Part shown: one piece after another, positions 26,025 to 37,460 of the stretch
Layout: the number at the start of each line of letters is the position of its first letter
Position numbering within the stretch: position 1 is the stretch's first letter
Assembly: GCF_015644585.1 (NCBI RefSeq)
Contig: NZ_JADOBI010000010.1
Location: 124,001-188,000 of the forward strand
From: Rahnella laticis
Lineage (GTDB): Bacteria; Pseudomonadota; Gammaproteobacteria; Enterobacterales; Enterobacteriaceae
Reading direction: 5' to 3'
Length of the DNA stretch: 64,000 nucleotides
Position numbers and translations under genes: made by a program
Notes under the pieces: model-generated
Told to the model about the DNA's origin: nothing
Database searches by the model: none
The model's input: only the letters and a program-made list of their open reading frames with translations

Positions 26025-26600
26025 ATGAAGGCGAGCCCTCTCTTAGCTGTATTGTTAAGCGCCCTTCTGTTACAAGGCTGTGTTGCTGCTGCGGTTGTTG
26101 GTGCAGCCGGTGTCGCAACCAAAACCACTACTGACCCGCGCACTGTGGGCACTCAGGTTGATGACAGCACGCTGGAAGCTCGTGTTTCCAACGCGATAAG
26201 CAAAGATAAACAACTGAAAGATGAAGCCCGTGTTGTCGCCACCGCGTATCAGGGCAAAGTCCTGTTAACCGGTCAGGCGCCGTCTGCTGATATGGCCTCC
26301 CGTGCGAAACAAATTGCGATGGGCGTAGAGGGCGCAACGGAAGTGTATAACGAGATCCGCACCGGCAAACCGGTCAGCATGGGCACGGCCTCTGTGGATA
26401 CGTGGATCACCACGAAAGTTCGCTCTCAGTTGCTGACCAGCGATTCCGTTAAATCTTCCAACGTCAAAGTGACGACCGAGAATGGCGAAGTGTTCCTGCT
26501 CGGCCTGGTCACGCAGGAAGAAGGTAAATCCGCGGCGGGGATTGCTGCCGGTGTCAGTGGCGTGAAACACGTGACGACAGCGTTTACTTACGTTAAATAA
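26025..26600 (+). CDS. dolP: Division and outer-membrane stress lipoprotein DolP
   Basis: A 191-residue outer-membrane lipoprotein with two BON domains (about residues 46-115 and 124-191). Signal peptide MKASPLLAVLLSALLLQGC with the lipobox ending at Cys19. In E. coli DolP (YraP) goes to the division site, supports amidase regulation and BAM function, and belongs to the sigma-E regulon. The BON pattern is visible as VSNAISKDKQLKD and VKVTTENGEVFLLGLV. Last gene of the lpoA cluster, with a terminator right after. Confidence 0.95.
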   Translation: MKASPLLAVLLSALLLQGCVAAAVVGAAGVATKTTTDPRTVGTQVDDSTLEARVSNAISKDKQLKDEARVVATAYQGKVLLTGQAPSADMASRAKQIAMGVEGATEVYNEIRTGKPVSMGTASVDTWITTKVRSQLLTSDSVKSSNVKVTTENGEVFLLGLVTQEEGKSAAGIAAGVSGVKHVTTAFTYVK

Positions 26601-26616
26601 TTCAGTCAGTTAAAGC

Positions 26617-26645
26617 AAAAGGACAGCTCAGGCTGTCCTTTTTTA
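26617..26645. terminator. Bidirectional terminator of dolP and mtgA
   Basis: AAAAGGACAGC pairs with GCTGTCCTTTT around a 4-base loop, with A and T runs on the two sides, suiting both converging genes. Confidence 0.92.
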
Positions 26646-26664
26646 CGTCCTGAAACCGCATGAA

Positions 26665-27387
26665 TTAATGCAGCTTATGCTCTTGCAGGAAAGATTCCCC
26701 ACCGAGCTGGCTCATTTGCCTCAGGATCCACTGCTGACGACGCAGCACGTAGGCCGACGGTGCGTTGACTTTAAACAGGTGAGGATTCGGCAATACGGCG
26801 GCCAGCAATGCGGCCTGCGAAGCCGTCAGGCGGCTGGCGGGTTTATGGAAGAAATGCTGTGAGGCCTGCTCGACGCCAAACACACCGTCGCCAAACTCAA
26901 CAATGTTCAGGTAAACCGTCAGGATCCGGCGTTTCGTCCAGACCGTTTCAATCCCCACGGTCAGACCCGCTTCCAGCCCTTTTCTCACCCAACTGCGGCC
27001 ATCCCACAGAAAGAGATTTTTAGCCGTCTGCTGGGAAAGCGTAGATGCTCCGCGCATTTTTCCGCCGTCTTTATCCAGAACCGACTGGATGGCATCCACA
27101 TCAAAGCCCCAATGCTCGGGGAATTTTTGATCTTCCGCGGCCATCACCGCCAGCGCCATTGGCGCAGAAATTTCGCTCATCGGCACCCAGTCGGAATGCG
27201 CCACATACCCGAAATCACCGGTGAGCCAGGCGGAAACCTGACGTTCGACCATCACGGCGGAGAAAGGAACGGGTAAAAAAGCGAAAAGTACGATGCCCGC
27301 AACCCATAAGCCAAGCAACAGTATTACGGCACGTTTCAGCCATAATACCGGTTTTCCACAAATGCCCTTTCCAGCAAATTTCTTCAT
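26665..27387 (-). CDS. mtgA: Monofunctional biosynthetic peptidoglycan transglycosylase
   Basis: A 240-residue GT51 glycosyltransferase that polymerises lipid II into glycan strands. One N-terminal transmembrane helix (residues 18-42) anchors it in the inner membrane; the catalytic domain faces the periplasm. The GT51 motifs are present: [15 protein letters not shown] (catalytic Glu), [42 protein letters not shown]. The ATG at 27387 gives a usual length; an in-frame ATG at 27408 would add 7 residues and cannot be ruled out. Convergent with dolP. Confidence 0.93.
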   Translation of the reverse strand: MKKFAGKGICGKPVLWLKRAVILLLGLWVAGIVLFAFLPVPFSAVMVERQVSAWLTGDFGYVAHSDWVPMSEISAPMALAVMAAEDQKFPEHWGFDVDAIQSVLDKDGGKMRGASTLSQQTAKNLFLWDGRSWVRKGLEAGLTVGIETVWTKRRILTVYLNIVEFGDGVFGVEQASQHFFHKPASRLTASQAALLAAVLPNPHLFKVNAPSAYVLRRQQWILRQMSQLGGESFLQEHKLH

Positions 27388-28156
27388 TCTGCGGTTTCCA
27401 CAACACATCTGACCATCTAATCAATCCCAACGGAGACCCGATAATGCGGGCTAGCGAAATGCTCCACAATCCTGCTAACAATTGTGCGAAAAAGCGTAAC
27501 TCATCCTTAAAAACTCCATTTCAAAATTGCGTTTTGATCACTGGCATCAAGGGGTTCCGTCATTGTAGTGGGCATTTCCAGTTTTTCATTCATCGGGTAT
27601 TTAAAGACAGCATGTAAATTATTTGTGAATAAATCCAATAAATAAACATTAACAATGCTAATGAATGAAAATGCCAAAAGTGAACGAATTTTCACCATTT
27701 ACCGGTTTGCCGTGGCGCTGACTAAGTCAAATCGCACAGTAAAAAATGGCAGAAAACTGCCTGCAGACTGGCGACTTAACCCGATAAAAACCTGATCATC
27801 CTAAGTGAAATTTTTTCACTCATCACAATTCTTAAAAATGGATCGAAATCAAAATACTGAAGACAACGCAATAATCGCATAAATGATGAATAACAGGCAC
27901 TTGGCAGTGAATGCAGCCATTCCAACGCCGGTTTTCAGGTTAAATTAACGGCGAAACAAGCAGCAAAATGGCATGACATTGTTCACTTCCATAAGCAAAA
28001 TTGCATGACACCGGTACAACATCAACAGGCTTCATTTGTATTCTGTCAAAAATCCTGCGATAAAGACTTGATGTTTTGTATAGACAAAGACTAATCTACA
28101 TCACAGTTTTTAATGAATGTTGTAACAGTCCTGCTTATATTTGTTATGTTGATTGC
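27388..28156. other. AT-rich gap between mtgA and arcZ
   Basis: About 770 bases without a convincing gene. In E. coli the elbB gene lies here and is missing in this window. A possible 63-residue frame (27507-27698, minus strand) has a hydrophobic N-terminus but no clear ribosome-binding site. The stretch is markedly AT-rich, and its right end should hold the arcZ promoter and ArcA sites. Confidence 0.6.
27507..27698 (-). CDS. Doubtful 63-residue frame with hydrophobic N-terminus
   Basis: Starts MVKIRSLLAFSFISIVNVYL, a stretch that would suit a signal anchor, followed by a polar tail. No family is recognised and no good ribosome-binding site is visible upstream. AT-rich noise is the likelier explanation; listed because the gap is long and otherwise empty. 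Confidence 0.15.
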   Translation of the reverse strand: MVKIRSLLAFSFISIVNVYLLDLFTNNLHAVFKYPMNEKLEMPTTMTEPLDASDQNAILKWSF

Positions 28157-28292
28157 TACAGGATGTATTAGACTTTAAGACTGAATTCCAAGACCTGCGA
28201 AAACCGAACCCTTATAACTATCGTGGGTTACCTCTTTCCCTGGTGTTGGCGCAGTATTCGCGCACCCCGGCTTCGGCTGGGGTTATTTTTTT
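28157..28292 (+). ncRNA. arcZ: Hfq-dependent small RNA ArcZ
   Basis: The 3' part is almost identical to E. coli ArcZ: the seed stretch TTTCCCTGGTGTTGGCGCAG, then TATTCGCGCACCCCGG and a terminator hairpin (CCCCGG / CTGGGG type) with eight T residues ending near 28293. ArcZ activates rpoS translation and represses several targets; it is itself repressed by ArcA. The 5' end is a guess from a TATGTT -10 box at 28145-28150 and may be off by several bases; the 5' half is diverged from E. coli. Its terminator overlaps the 3' end of the convergent arcB gene, the same arrangement as in E. coli. Confidence 0.88.
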
Positions 28293-30622
28293 TCAGCGTT
28301 TGCCGTCCAGTCACGTAACACCTGTATGTCATGACGCCATTCCGCTTTAAGCTCATCAATCCATTCCTGAACGTTATCCCACCACGCAGGCAACGTCGGC
28401 GTCTGAATTTGTTGCGCCAGTTGTTGCAGGTGCTTAAGCCCTACGGAACCCGCCGCTCCCTTGATTTTGTGGCCTTCTTCCGCAATCCCTTTCTGATCGC
28501 GTGCGGTCATGTTGGAATCCAGCACCGCGAGATAGCCCGGCATCATTTTTTCGAACATATCAGCGCTCTGATAAATCAGTTTCGGCCCGACCAGATCGAT
28601 GTACTGTTCAAGCATGGCGGTATCAAGCAACGTTTCGCTGTTTTTCATTTCGACAGGTTCCTTTTCCATTACTGAAACTTCAGGCTGGTGATCCCAGAAC
28701 TGCTGGATCATGGCGGTCAGCGCAGAGACGGACAGCGGCTTACTCAGCACATCGTCCATTCCGGCGTCGAGATACTCTTTCTTATCTTTGAGAACGTTGG
28801 CGGTCAGCGCAATCAGCGGCGGCAGATGTTTGCCTGCATAGTCGGTACGCAGTTTGCGGGCGATATCCAGCCCGGTCATGTCCGGCAGCTGAATATCGAG
28901 CAGGACGAGGTCAAATTCGTCCGGATCGAACATCTCCAGCGCGTCGTGACCGTTCATCGCCACTTCCACGCTGTTCCCGAGCTTCTCCAGCACCGAACGC
29001 GCCACAATCACGTTCAGCTCGATATCTTCCACCAGCAGCACGTGCAGCGCGGGCAGCGGCATATCCTCTTCTTCATCCACTTCGGCGACCGGCGCATCGA
29101 GCGTTGGCGCGCGTACGGTCAGCGTGAAGCAGGAACCCTTACCCGGTTCGCTGCTGACGGTGATATCGCCGCCCATGGTTTGCGCCAGACGTTTTGAAAC
29201 GGCCAGCCCGATACCGGTTCCTGTCGCCGGTTTGCCGCCGTTCTGATCTTTCACCTGATAATACATGGCGAAAATTTTGTCCTGCTCGTCCTGCGGGATG
29301 CCCATGCCGGAATCGCGGACGACAAAACGCAGCATGTCGTTGGCTTCGTAATGGACGCTCAGCACAATCTCACCTTCGCGGGTGAATTTGACGGCGTTAC
29401 CAATCAGGTTCCACAGGATTTGGCGTAAACGCGTGCCGTCCGTCGTGATACTGCGCGGCAGCGGTAAATCCGGATCCATAACGAATTTCAGGCCTTTCGG
29501 TTGTGCCAGAAGGCCGGAGAGGTTTTCGAGATCGGACAGGAACTCGGTGAAATCCACCGGCTGATTGTCGAGCTGCACTTTGCGGCGCTCGATTTTGTCC
29601 ATTTCGATAATGTCGTTGAAGATATTCCCGAGCGTGATGGCGCTGACGTGAATGGTTTTCAGATAACTGTGCTGTTCTTTGTCGAGTTCGGTGTCCAGCA
29701 GAATGCGGCTCAGCCCGACGATGCCGTTAAGCGGCGTACGCAGCTCGTGGCTGATCGTAGAGATGAAAGTGGTCTTTTCCCTGCTGGCGTTCTCTAACGC
29801 GTCCTGATAACGCTTACGCTCGGTGATATCGCGGCCAAAGCCCATCAGACCATGCCGTTTGCCAATGCGATCGTAGAACGGCACTTTGCGCAGTTCGAAG
29901 CAGGCTTTACGCCCGTCCGGATAGACCAGCCATTGTTCGTAAGTCAGGGAAACGTTGTGGCGGAAGACTTTCTCATCGGTTTCCACCACTTTTTCGGCGA
30001 TGTCCGGGGTATACACATCATTTGGCGTGAGGCCGATCAGCTGTTTTTCGCTTTTACCGGTCAGTAATTCCATCGCACGGTTACAGCCCGAAAATTCTTT
30101 ATCTTCATTGCGGTAGTAAACCAGGTCCGGGGAAGCATCGAGGAATGAGCGCAACAGCGCCGATTGCTGGCTGAGTTCGATTTGCGCCTGTTCGCGGTGA
30201 TGCATTTCAAGCTTCAGCTTGTCGACCACCGCAAGACGCGCCTCTTCGGCTTTCACACGGTCGGCGATTTCCTGATTCAGCTGCGTGATATTGTCCTTAA
30301 GCTGCTGGTTCAGTTCGAGATCGCGGTGGCGCATTTCTTCGAGCTTATCCACCAGACGCGCTAAACGCTGGCGTGATTCCTCAAGCTGCTCAACGACCAC
30401 CGACAGGAAATACACCGCCCAGGGCGTAATCAGCAAACCAAAGAAGATGGAGCGAACCACGTCGATACTTTCAACCTGCCCGCGCAGGAGCATGGTCACC
30501 GCCATCTGGACAATCATCGCCAGCACCACCAGCGCGGACGCCAGCAGCAGTGAAAATCTCACCAGCCCCAGCTTGACCATCAGATCGACATAATACTGCG
30601 CTAAAACCCGGATTTGCTTCAT
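28283..30622 (-). CDS. arcB: Aerobic respiration control sensor kinase ArcB
   Basis: A 779-residue tripartite sensor kinase that, with ArcA, represses aerobic genes when the quinone pool is reduced. Two transmembrane helices (about 23-47 and 58-78) flank a very short periplasmic loop. Then come a PAS domain (about 155-270), the histidine kinase domain with His292 in STISHELRTPLNG, a receiver domain with Asp576 in DLVLLDIQLPDM and a C-terminal HPt domain with His718 in EEGHKIKGAAGS. The redox cysteines Cys180 and Cys241 are conserved. The gene ends inside the arcZ terminator. Neighbouring yhcC and elbB of E. coli are absent. Confidence 0.97.
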   Translation of the reverse strand: MKQIRVLAQYYVDLMVKLGLVRFSLLLASALVVLAMIVQMAVTMLLRGQVESIDVVRSIFFGLLITPWAVYFLSVVVEQLEESRQRLARLVDKLEEMRHRDLELNQQLKDNITQLNQEIADRVKAEEARLAVVDKLKLEMHHREQAQIELSQQSALLRSFLDASPDLVYYRNEDKEFSGCNRAMELLTGKSEKQLIGLTPNDVYTPDIAEKVVETDEKVFRHNVSLTYEQWLVYPDGRKACFELRKVPFYDRIGKRHGLMGFGRDITERKRYQDALENASREKTTFISTISHELRTPLNGIVGLSRILLDTELDKEQHSYLKTIHVSAITLGNIFNDIIEMDKIERRKVQLDNQPVDFTEFLSDLENLSGLLAQPKGLKFVMDPDLPLPRSITTDGTRLRQILWNLIGNAVKFTREGEIVLSVHYEANDMLRFVVRDSGMGIPQDEQDKIFAMYYQVKDQNGGKPATGTGIGLAVSKRLAQTMGGDITVSSEPGKGSCFTLTVRAPTLDAPVAEVDEEEDMPLPALHVLLVEDIELNVIVARSVLEKLGNSVEVAMNGHDALEMFDPDEFDLVLLDIQLPDMTGLDIARKLRTDYAGKHLPPLIALTANVLKDKKEYLDAGMDDVLSKPLSVSALTAMIQQFWDHQPEVSVMEKEPVEMKNSETLLDTAMLEQYIDLVGPKLIYQSADMFEKMMPGYLAVLDSNMTARDQKGIAEEGHKIKGAAGSVGLKHLQQLAQQIQTPTLPAWWDNVQEWIDELKAEWRHDIQVLRDWTANAEKK

Positions 30623-31493
30623 AACGGTTCCCTTAAAACGAAGTCGCGTGAATCATACCGCAAAACCTCGCTGTGGTGAGTCTGCGGGCAAGATAGAACG
30701 TGAAGTTTGTGAGATGCACCTTGCGGGGGCTTGTCATGGTGCAATGCAGGAAATAAGGGCAGAGTTATTGACTAATTTACGCCGTGATATTATTAATATC
30801 GGCCGGCTTAATTTCGTCACAGGCTTTGCCAACTGCCGCGCAGCAAACATCTTTTCCTTATACTCTCCGAATTCATTCTCAGTCGGCGCACTCCGCGCAG
30901 GCATAATTATTCATTATTACTGCAAATAAAATCATTCACGTCAGTATAAATAATTCTTATTACGAAGAGCCGATTAGTACATTATTACTGTCAGGTTAAA
31001 AACAGTGACAAACCGCATGCCCGCAGTGTTTTCCAGTATAAAATACTGGGAATTACGGACCTGCCAGCACGGTTCGGAGATATGAAGCTTTTCCCATAGT
31101 GAGTCAGCTCACACTTTACACGCATTACCCCACCGACATTACGCCATTAAAAACACCATAAATCATTTATATTTCAAATAATTAAATGTCTTTATATCAC
31201 TTTTAATATAAGTTAATTCGCCATTTGACCTCCTTGTGCTTTCTCGCTAAGTTGGGAGTCCGCTGGAAGCAATCTCGACGGGTGAGCAACTCGTCATATT
31301 TATGCAGTAATTGAAGACTCCCTCATTAAAACAAGTCAACCACCACTTGTGAGAACCATCACGAGAGGCCTTTGACGGAGATGCCCGGGCAATTAACGCA
31401 CCGCAAGAGTGCGCGAAATTGCGGGTCCGCTCTGTGAATAAGTCCGCTCGCGGTTGGTGTGAGAGTCTCGCAGAGCCTGGGGAGGTTCACGTT
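30623..31493 (+). other. Long gap between arcB and gltB, with a structured gltB leader
   Basis: About 870 bases between divergent arcB and gltB. The left part (30623-31200) is AT-rich with no supported gene; E. coli has yhcC here. The right part holds the gltB promoter (31225-31253) and a leader of roughly 234 bases. In the leader GGGAGTC (31254-31260) can pair with GACTCCC (31316-31322), enclosing a smaller GACG/CGTC stem. Confidence 0.6.
31225..31253 (+). promoter_or_regulatory. Promoter of gltBD
   Basis: A -35 box TTGACC (31225-31230), a 17-base spacer and a -10 box TAAGTT (31248-31253), giving a start near 31260. The AT-rich stretch just upstream (31140-31220) would suit binding of Lrp and other nucleoid proteins that control gltBD in E. 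coli, but no individual site is claimed. Confidence 0.7.
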
Positions 31494-34400
31494 ATGTTGT
31501 ACGATAAATCCCAAGAGAGGGACAACTGTGGTTTCGGCCTGATCGCCCATATAGAAGGCGAACCTAGCCATAAGGTCGTGCGTACCGCGATCCACGCACT
31601 GGCCCGTATGCAACACCGTGGCGCGATCCTTGCTGACGGCAAGACCGGCGACGGTTGCGGCCTGCATTTACAAAAACCTGACCGCTTCTTCCGCATGATT
31701 GCCGAAGAGCGCGGCTGGCGCCTGGCGAAAAACTATGCCGTCGGCATGCTGTTCCTCAGCAAAGATGAAAAAGAAGCTGAGGCGAGCCGTCGCATTGTTG
31801 AAGAAGAGTTGCAAAACGAGACGCTGTCCGTGGTGGGCTGGCGTGACGTTCCGACTAACCCGGACGTACTCGGTGAAATCGCGCTTTCCTCCCTGCCCCG
31901 CATCGAACAAATTTTTGTTAACGCGCCCGCCGGCTGGCGTCCGCGTGACATGGAACGCCGTCTGTATATGGCGCGCCGCCGTATTGAGAAACGCATTCAG
32001 GATAAAGACTTCTATGTGTGCAGTTTCTCCAACGTGGTTACGATCTACAAAGGCCTGTGTATGCCTGCGGATCTGCCACGCTTCTATTTAGATCTGGCCG
32101 ACCTGCGCCTGGAATCAGCAATTTGCCTGTTCCACCAGCGTTTCTCGACCAACACCGTACCGCGCTGGCAACTGGCTCAGCCTTTCCGCTATCTGGCGCA
32201 CAACGGCGAAATCAACACCATCACCGGTAACCGCCAGTGGGCCCGCGCCCGTGCGTATAAATTCAAAACGCCGCTGATCCCCGATCTGCAAGATGCCTCA
32301 CCGTTCGTGAATGAAACCGGTTCGGACTCCAGTTCGCTGGACAACATGCTGGAACTGTTCCTGGCCGGCGGTATGGATTTGCTGCGCGCCATGCGTTTGC
32401 TGGTTCCGCCAGCCTGGCAGCAGAATCCGGATATGGACGACGATTTACGCGCGTTCTTTGACTTTAACTCCATGCACATGGAGCCGTGGGATGGCCCGGC
32501 CGGTATCGTGATGTCAGATGGCCGCTACGCCGCCTGTAACCTCGACCGTAACGGTTTGCGTCCGGCGCGTTATGTCATCACCAAAGACAAGCTGATCACC
32601 TGCGCGTCAGAAGTCGGGATCTGGGATTACCAGCCTGATGAAGTCGTTGAGAAAGGCCGCGTTGGCCCGGGCGAACTGATGGTGATCGATACCCGCAGCG
32701 GTAAAATCCACCACTCGGCAGAAACCGATAACGACCTGAAAGGCCGCCACCCCTATAAGCAATGGATGGAGAAAAACGTTCAGCGTCTGGTGCCGTTTGA
32801 AGATCTGGCTGAAGATCAGGTCGGCAGTCGGGAGCTCGATGACAGCACGCTGGAAACCTTCCAGAAACAGTTTGGCTACAGCAGCGAAGAATTAGATCAG
32901 ATCATCCGCGTGTTGGGTGAGAACGGTCAGGAAGCCGTCGGTTCAATGGGCGACGATACGCCATTTGCCGTGCTATCCAGCCGTCCGCGCATCGTGTATG
33001 ACTACTTCCGCCAGCAGTTTGCGCAGGTGACCAACCCGCCAATCGACCCGCTGCGTGAAGCGCACGTGATGTCTCTGGCGACCAGCATTGGCCGCGAGAT
33101 GAACGTATTTTGCGAAGCTGAAGGTCAGGCGCACCGTCTGAGCTTCAAATCGCCAATCCTGCTGTGGTCTGATTTCAAACAGCTCACCACGCTCGACAGC
33201 AAACACTATCGCGCGGAAACGCTGGATCTGACTTACGATCCGACCGAGCAGAATATGGAGCAGTTCGTCCGGAAGCTCTGTGACGAAGGCGAACAGAAAG
33301 TGCGTAACGGCGCGGTTCTGCTGGTGCTGTCTGACCGCAACATTGCGCCAAACCGCTTGCCGCTGCCTGCGCCAATGGCCGTCGGCGCGTTGCAGTTGCG
33401 TCTGGTTGAAAAAAGCCTGCGCTGCGACGCCAACATCATTGTTGAAACCGCCAGCGCACGCGACCCGCACCACTTTGCCGTGCTGATCGGCTTCGGTGCG
33501 ACCGCGGTTTATCCATATCTGGCCTACGAAACGCTGGCCAAGCTTGTGGATTCGCAGGTCATTGAGAAAAAATACCGTGAAGTGATGCTGAACTACCGTA
33601 ACGGCATCAACAAAGGTCTGTACAAAATCATGTCCAAAATGGGCATTTCCACCGTCGCCTCTTACCGTTGTTCGAAACTGTTTGAAGCCGTCGGCCTGGC
33701 GAAAGATTTGTGCAACTCCTGCTTCAACGGCGTGGTCAGCCGCATCGGCGGTGCCGGTTACAGCGACTTTGAACAGGATCTGCTGAACCTGTCCAAACGC
33801 GCCTGGCTGAAACGCAAAACATTGGATCAGGGCGGTCTGCTGAAATTTGTCCACGGCGGCGAATATCACGCGTACAACCCTGACGTCGTCACCACGCTGC
33901 AAACCGCAGTGAACAGCGGCGATTACGACGACTATAAAGTCTACGCAAAACTGGTGAACGAGCGTCCGGTAGCAACCTTGCGCGACTTGCTGAAAGTCAC
34001 GCCGAAAGGCCAGCCGATTCCGGTTGATCAGGTAGAACCGGCAGAAGGTCTGTTTACCCGTTTCGATACCGCGGCAATGTCTATCGGTGCGTTAAGCCCG
34101 GAAGCGCATGAGTCTCTGGCCGAAGCAATGAACAGCATCGGCGGACGTTCTAACTCCGGCGAAGGCGGCGAAGATCCTGCGCGTTACGGCACCAATAAAG
34201 TGTCACGCATCAAGCAGGTCGCATCGGGTCGTTTCGGTGTTACGCCAGCGTATCTGGTGAATGCTGACGTAATTCAGATCAAAGTGGCGCAGGGTGCAAA
34301 ACCAGGCGAAGGCGGCCAGTTGCCGGGTGATAAAGTGACGCCGTACATCGCGAAGCTGCGTTATTCCGTGCCGGGCGTGACCCTGATTTCTCCACCACCG

Positions 34401-35951
34401 CACCACGATATTTATTCCATCGAAGATCTGGCACAGCTGATCTTCGACCTGAAACAGGTCAACCCGAAAGCAATGATTTCGGTGAAACTGGTTTCAGAAC
34501 CGGGCGTGGGCACCATCGCGGTCGGCGTGGCAAAAGCGTATGCAGACCTGATCACCATAGCAGGTTACGACGGCGGTACAGGCGCAAGCCCGCTGTCATC
34601 GGTCAAATACGCGGGCTGTCCGTGGGAACTGGGTCTGGTGGAAACACAACAGGCGTTGGTGGCTAACGGCCTTCGCCACAAGATTCGCTTACAAGTGGAT
34701 GGCGGCCTGAAAACCGGTCTGGACATCATCAAAGCAGCAATCCTTGGCGCTGAAAGCTTCGGTTTCGGTACCGGCCCGATGGTGGCGCTGGGTTGTAAAT
34801 ACCTGCGTATTTGTCACCTGAATAACTGCGCAACAGGCGTGGCAACTCAGGACGACAAACTGCGTCGTAACCATTATCACGGCCTGCCAGAGCGCGTGAC
34901 GAACTACTTCAAGTTCATCACGCAGGAAACCCGTGAAATCATGGCCGAACTGGGAGTCAGCCAGTTGGTGGATCTGATTGGTCGTACCGATCTGCTCACC
35001 GAACTCAATGGCTTCACCGCGAAACAAAACAATCTGGATCTGTCTGCGATGCTGGCAACCGCGACGCCGCACGAAGGCAAAGCGGTGTACTGCACTGAAG
35101 GCAACCCGGCGTTCGACAAAGGCCAGCTCAACAAAGACATTCTGGAGCAGGCTGCGCCACATATCGATTCTAAGCAGAGCAAAGCGTTCTACTTCGATAT
35201 CCGCAACACTGACCGTTCAGTCGGTGCGACATTGTCCGGCGCGATTGCTGAAAAGCATGGCGATCAGGGTATGGCGGCAGATCCGGTGCGTATTAACTTC
35301 AACGGCACCGCAGGCCAGAGCTTCGGCGTCTGGAACGCAGGCGGCGTAGATTTAATGCTGACCGGCGACGCGAACGACTACGTGGGCAAAGGCATGGCCG
35401 GTGGCCGTATTGCGATTCGTCCACCAATCGGTTCAGCGTTCCGCAGCCACGAAGCCAGCATTATCGGCAACACCTGCCTTTACGGCGCAACCGGCGGCAA
35501 GATGTTCGCGGCCGGCCGTGCGGGCGAGCGTTTCGCCGTACGTAACTCCGGTGCTATCACCGTGGTTGAAGGCATCGGCGATAACGGTTGTGAATACATG
35601 ACCGGTGGTATCGTGTGTGTTCTGGGTCGTACCGGCGTTAACTTTGGTGCAGGTATGACCGGTGGTTTCGCTTACGTTCTTGATGAAGATGGCGAATTCC
35701 GCAAACGCGTTAACCCGGAACTGGTTGAAGTCCTGGAAGTGGCCGATCTGGCTATCCATGAAGAGCATCTGCGCGGTTTGATCATCGAACACGTACAGTT
35801 GACCGCATCGACCCGTGGTGAAGAGATTTTGGCGAACTGGCCGGAATGGGCGCCTAAATTTGCCCTGGTAAAACCGAAGTCCAGTGATGTCAAAGCATTG
35901 TTGGGTCACCGTAGTCGTTCCGCAGCTGAGCTGCGGGTACAAGCGCAGTAA
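31494..35951 (+). CDS. gltB: Glutamate synthase (NADPH) large subunit
   Basis: A 1485-residue large subunit of glutamate synthase, which with GltD makes two glutamates from glutamine and 2-oxoglutarate. The ATG at 31494 follows a GGGGAGG site by 8 bases and gives an 11-residue propeptide (MLYDKSQERDN) ahead of Cys12, the glutaminase nucleophile in CGFGLIAHIEGEP. Domains in order: class II amidotransferase (12-420), central domain, FMN and 3Fe-4S synthase domain (about 820-1190, with SSVKYAGCPWELGL and CHLNNCATGVATQ) and the C-terminal beta-helix (GXXG repeats to the end). Expression in relatives responds to Lrp. Confidence 0.98.
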   Translation: MLYDKSQERDNCGFGLIAHIEGEPSHKVVRTAIHALARMQHRGAILADGKTGDGCGLHLQKPDRFFRMIAEERGWRLAKNYAVGMLFLSKDEKEAEASRRIVEEELQNETLSVVGWRDVPTNPDVLGEIALSSLPRIEQIFVNAPAGWRPRDMERRLYMARRRIEKRIQDKDFYVCSFSNVVTIYKGLCMPADLPRFYLDLADLRLESAICLFHQRFSTNTVPRWQLAQPFRYLAHNGEINTITGNRQWARARAYKFKTPLIPDLQDASPFVNETGSDSSSLDNMLELFLAGGMDLLRAMRLLVPPAWQQNPDMDDDLRAFFDFNSMHMEPWDGPAGIVMSDGRYAACNLDRNGLRPARYVITKDKLITCASEVGIWDYQPDEVVEKGRVGPGELMVIDTRSGKIHHSAETDNDLKGRHPYKQWMEKNVQRLVPFEDLAEDQVGSRELDDSTLETFQKQFGYSSEELDQIIRVLGENGQEAVGSMGDDTPFAVLSSRPRIVYDYFRQQFAQVTNPPIDPLREAHVMSLATSIGREMNVFCEAEGQAHRLSFKSPILLWSDFKQLTTLDSKHYRAETLDLTYDPTEQNMEQFVRKLCDEGEQKVRNGAVLLVLSDRNIAPNRLPLPAPMAVGALQLRLVEKSLRCDANIIVETASARDPHHFAVLIGFGATAVYPYLAYETLAKLVDSQVIEKKYREVMLNYRNGINKGLYKIMSKMGISTVASYRCSKLFEAVGLAKDLCNSCFNGVVSRIGGAGYSDFEQDLLNLSKRAWLKRKTLDQGGLLKFVHGGEYHAYNPDVVTTLQTAVNSGDYDDYKVYAKLVNERPVATLRDLLKVTPKGQPIPVDQVEPAEGLFTRFDTAAMSIGALSPEAHESLAEAMNSIGGRSNSGEGGEDPARYGTNKVSRIKQVASGRFGVTPAYLVNADVIQIKVAQGAKPGEGGQLPGDKVTPYIAKLRYSVPGVTLISPPPHHDIYSIEDLAQLIFDLKQVNPKAMISVKLVSEPGVGTIAVGVAKAYADLITIAGYDGGTGASPLSSVKYAGCPWELGLVETQQALVANGLRHKIRLQVDGGLKTGLDIIKAAILGAESFGFGTGPMVALGCKYLRICHLNNCATGVATQDDKLRRNHYHGLPERVTNYFKFITQETREIMAELGVSQLVDLIGRTDLLTELNGFTAKQNNLDLSAMLATATPHEGKAVYCTEGNPAFDKGQLNKDILEQAAPHIDSKQSKAFYFDIRNTDRSVGATLSGAIAEKHGDQGMAADPVRINFNGTAGQSFGVWNAGGVDLMLTGDANDYVGKGMAGGRIAIRPPIGSAFRSHEASIIGNTCLYGATGGKMFAAGRAGERFAVRNSGAITVVEGIGDNGCEYMTGGIVCVLGRTGVNFGAGMTGGFAYVLDEDGEFRKRVNPELVEVLEVADLAIHEEHLRGLIIEHVQLTASTRGEEILANWPEWAPKFALVKPKSSDVKALLGHRSRSAAELRVQAQ

Positions 35952-37379
<1,428 letters not shown>

Positions 37380-37398
37380 TTTCATTTTGCCCTTCACG

Positions 37399-37422
37399 AA
37401 GGCCGCGAAAGCGGCCTTTTTT
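37399..37422 (+). terminator. Terminator after gltBD
   Basis: AAGGCCGC (37399-37406), a GAAA tetraloop, GCGGCCTT (37411-37418) and a T run. Confidence 0.93.
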
Positions 37423-37460
37423 ATGGGGTACGGTGATGCCCGTCGCTAAATTCAGGCAAT

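Noticed and set aside
30648-30929. A 93-residue frame upstream of gltB
   Set aside because: No ribosome-binding site or recognisable family; AT-rich gap noise.
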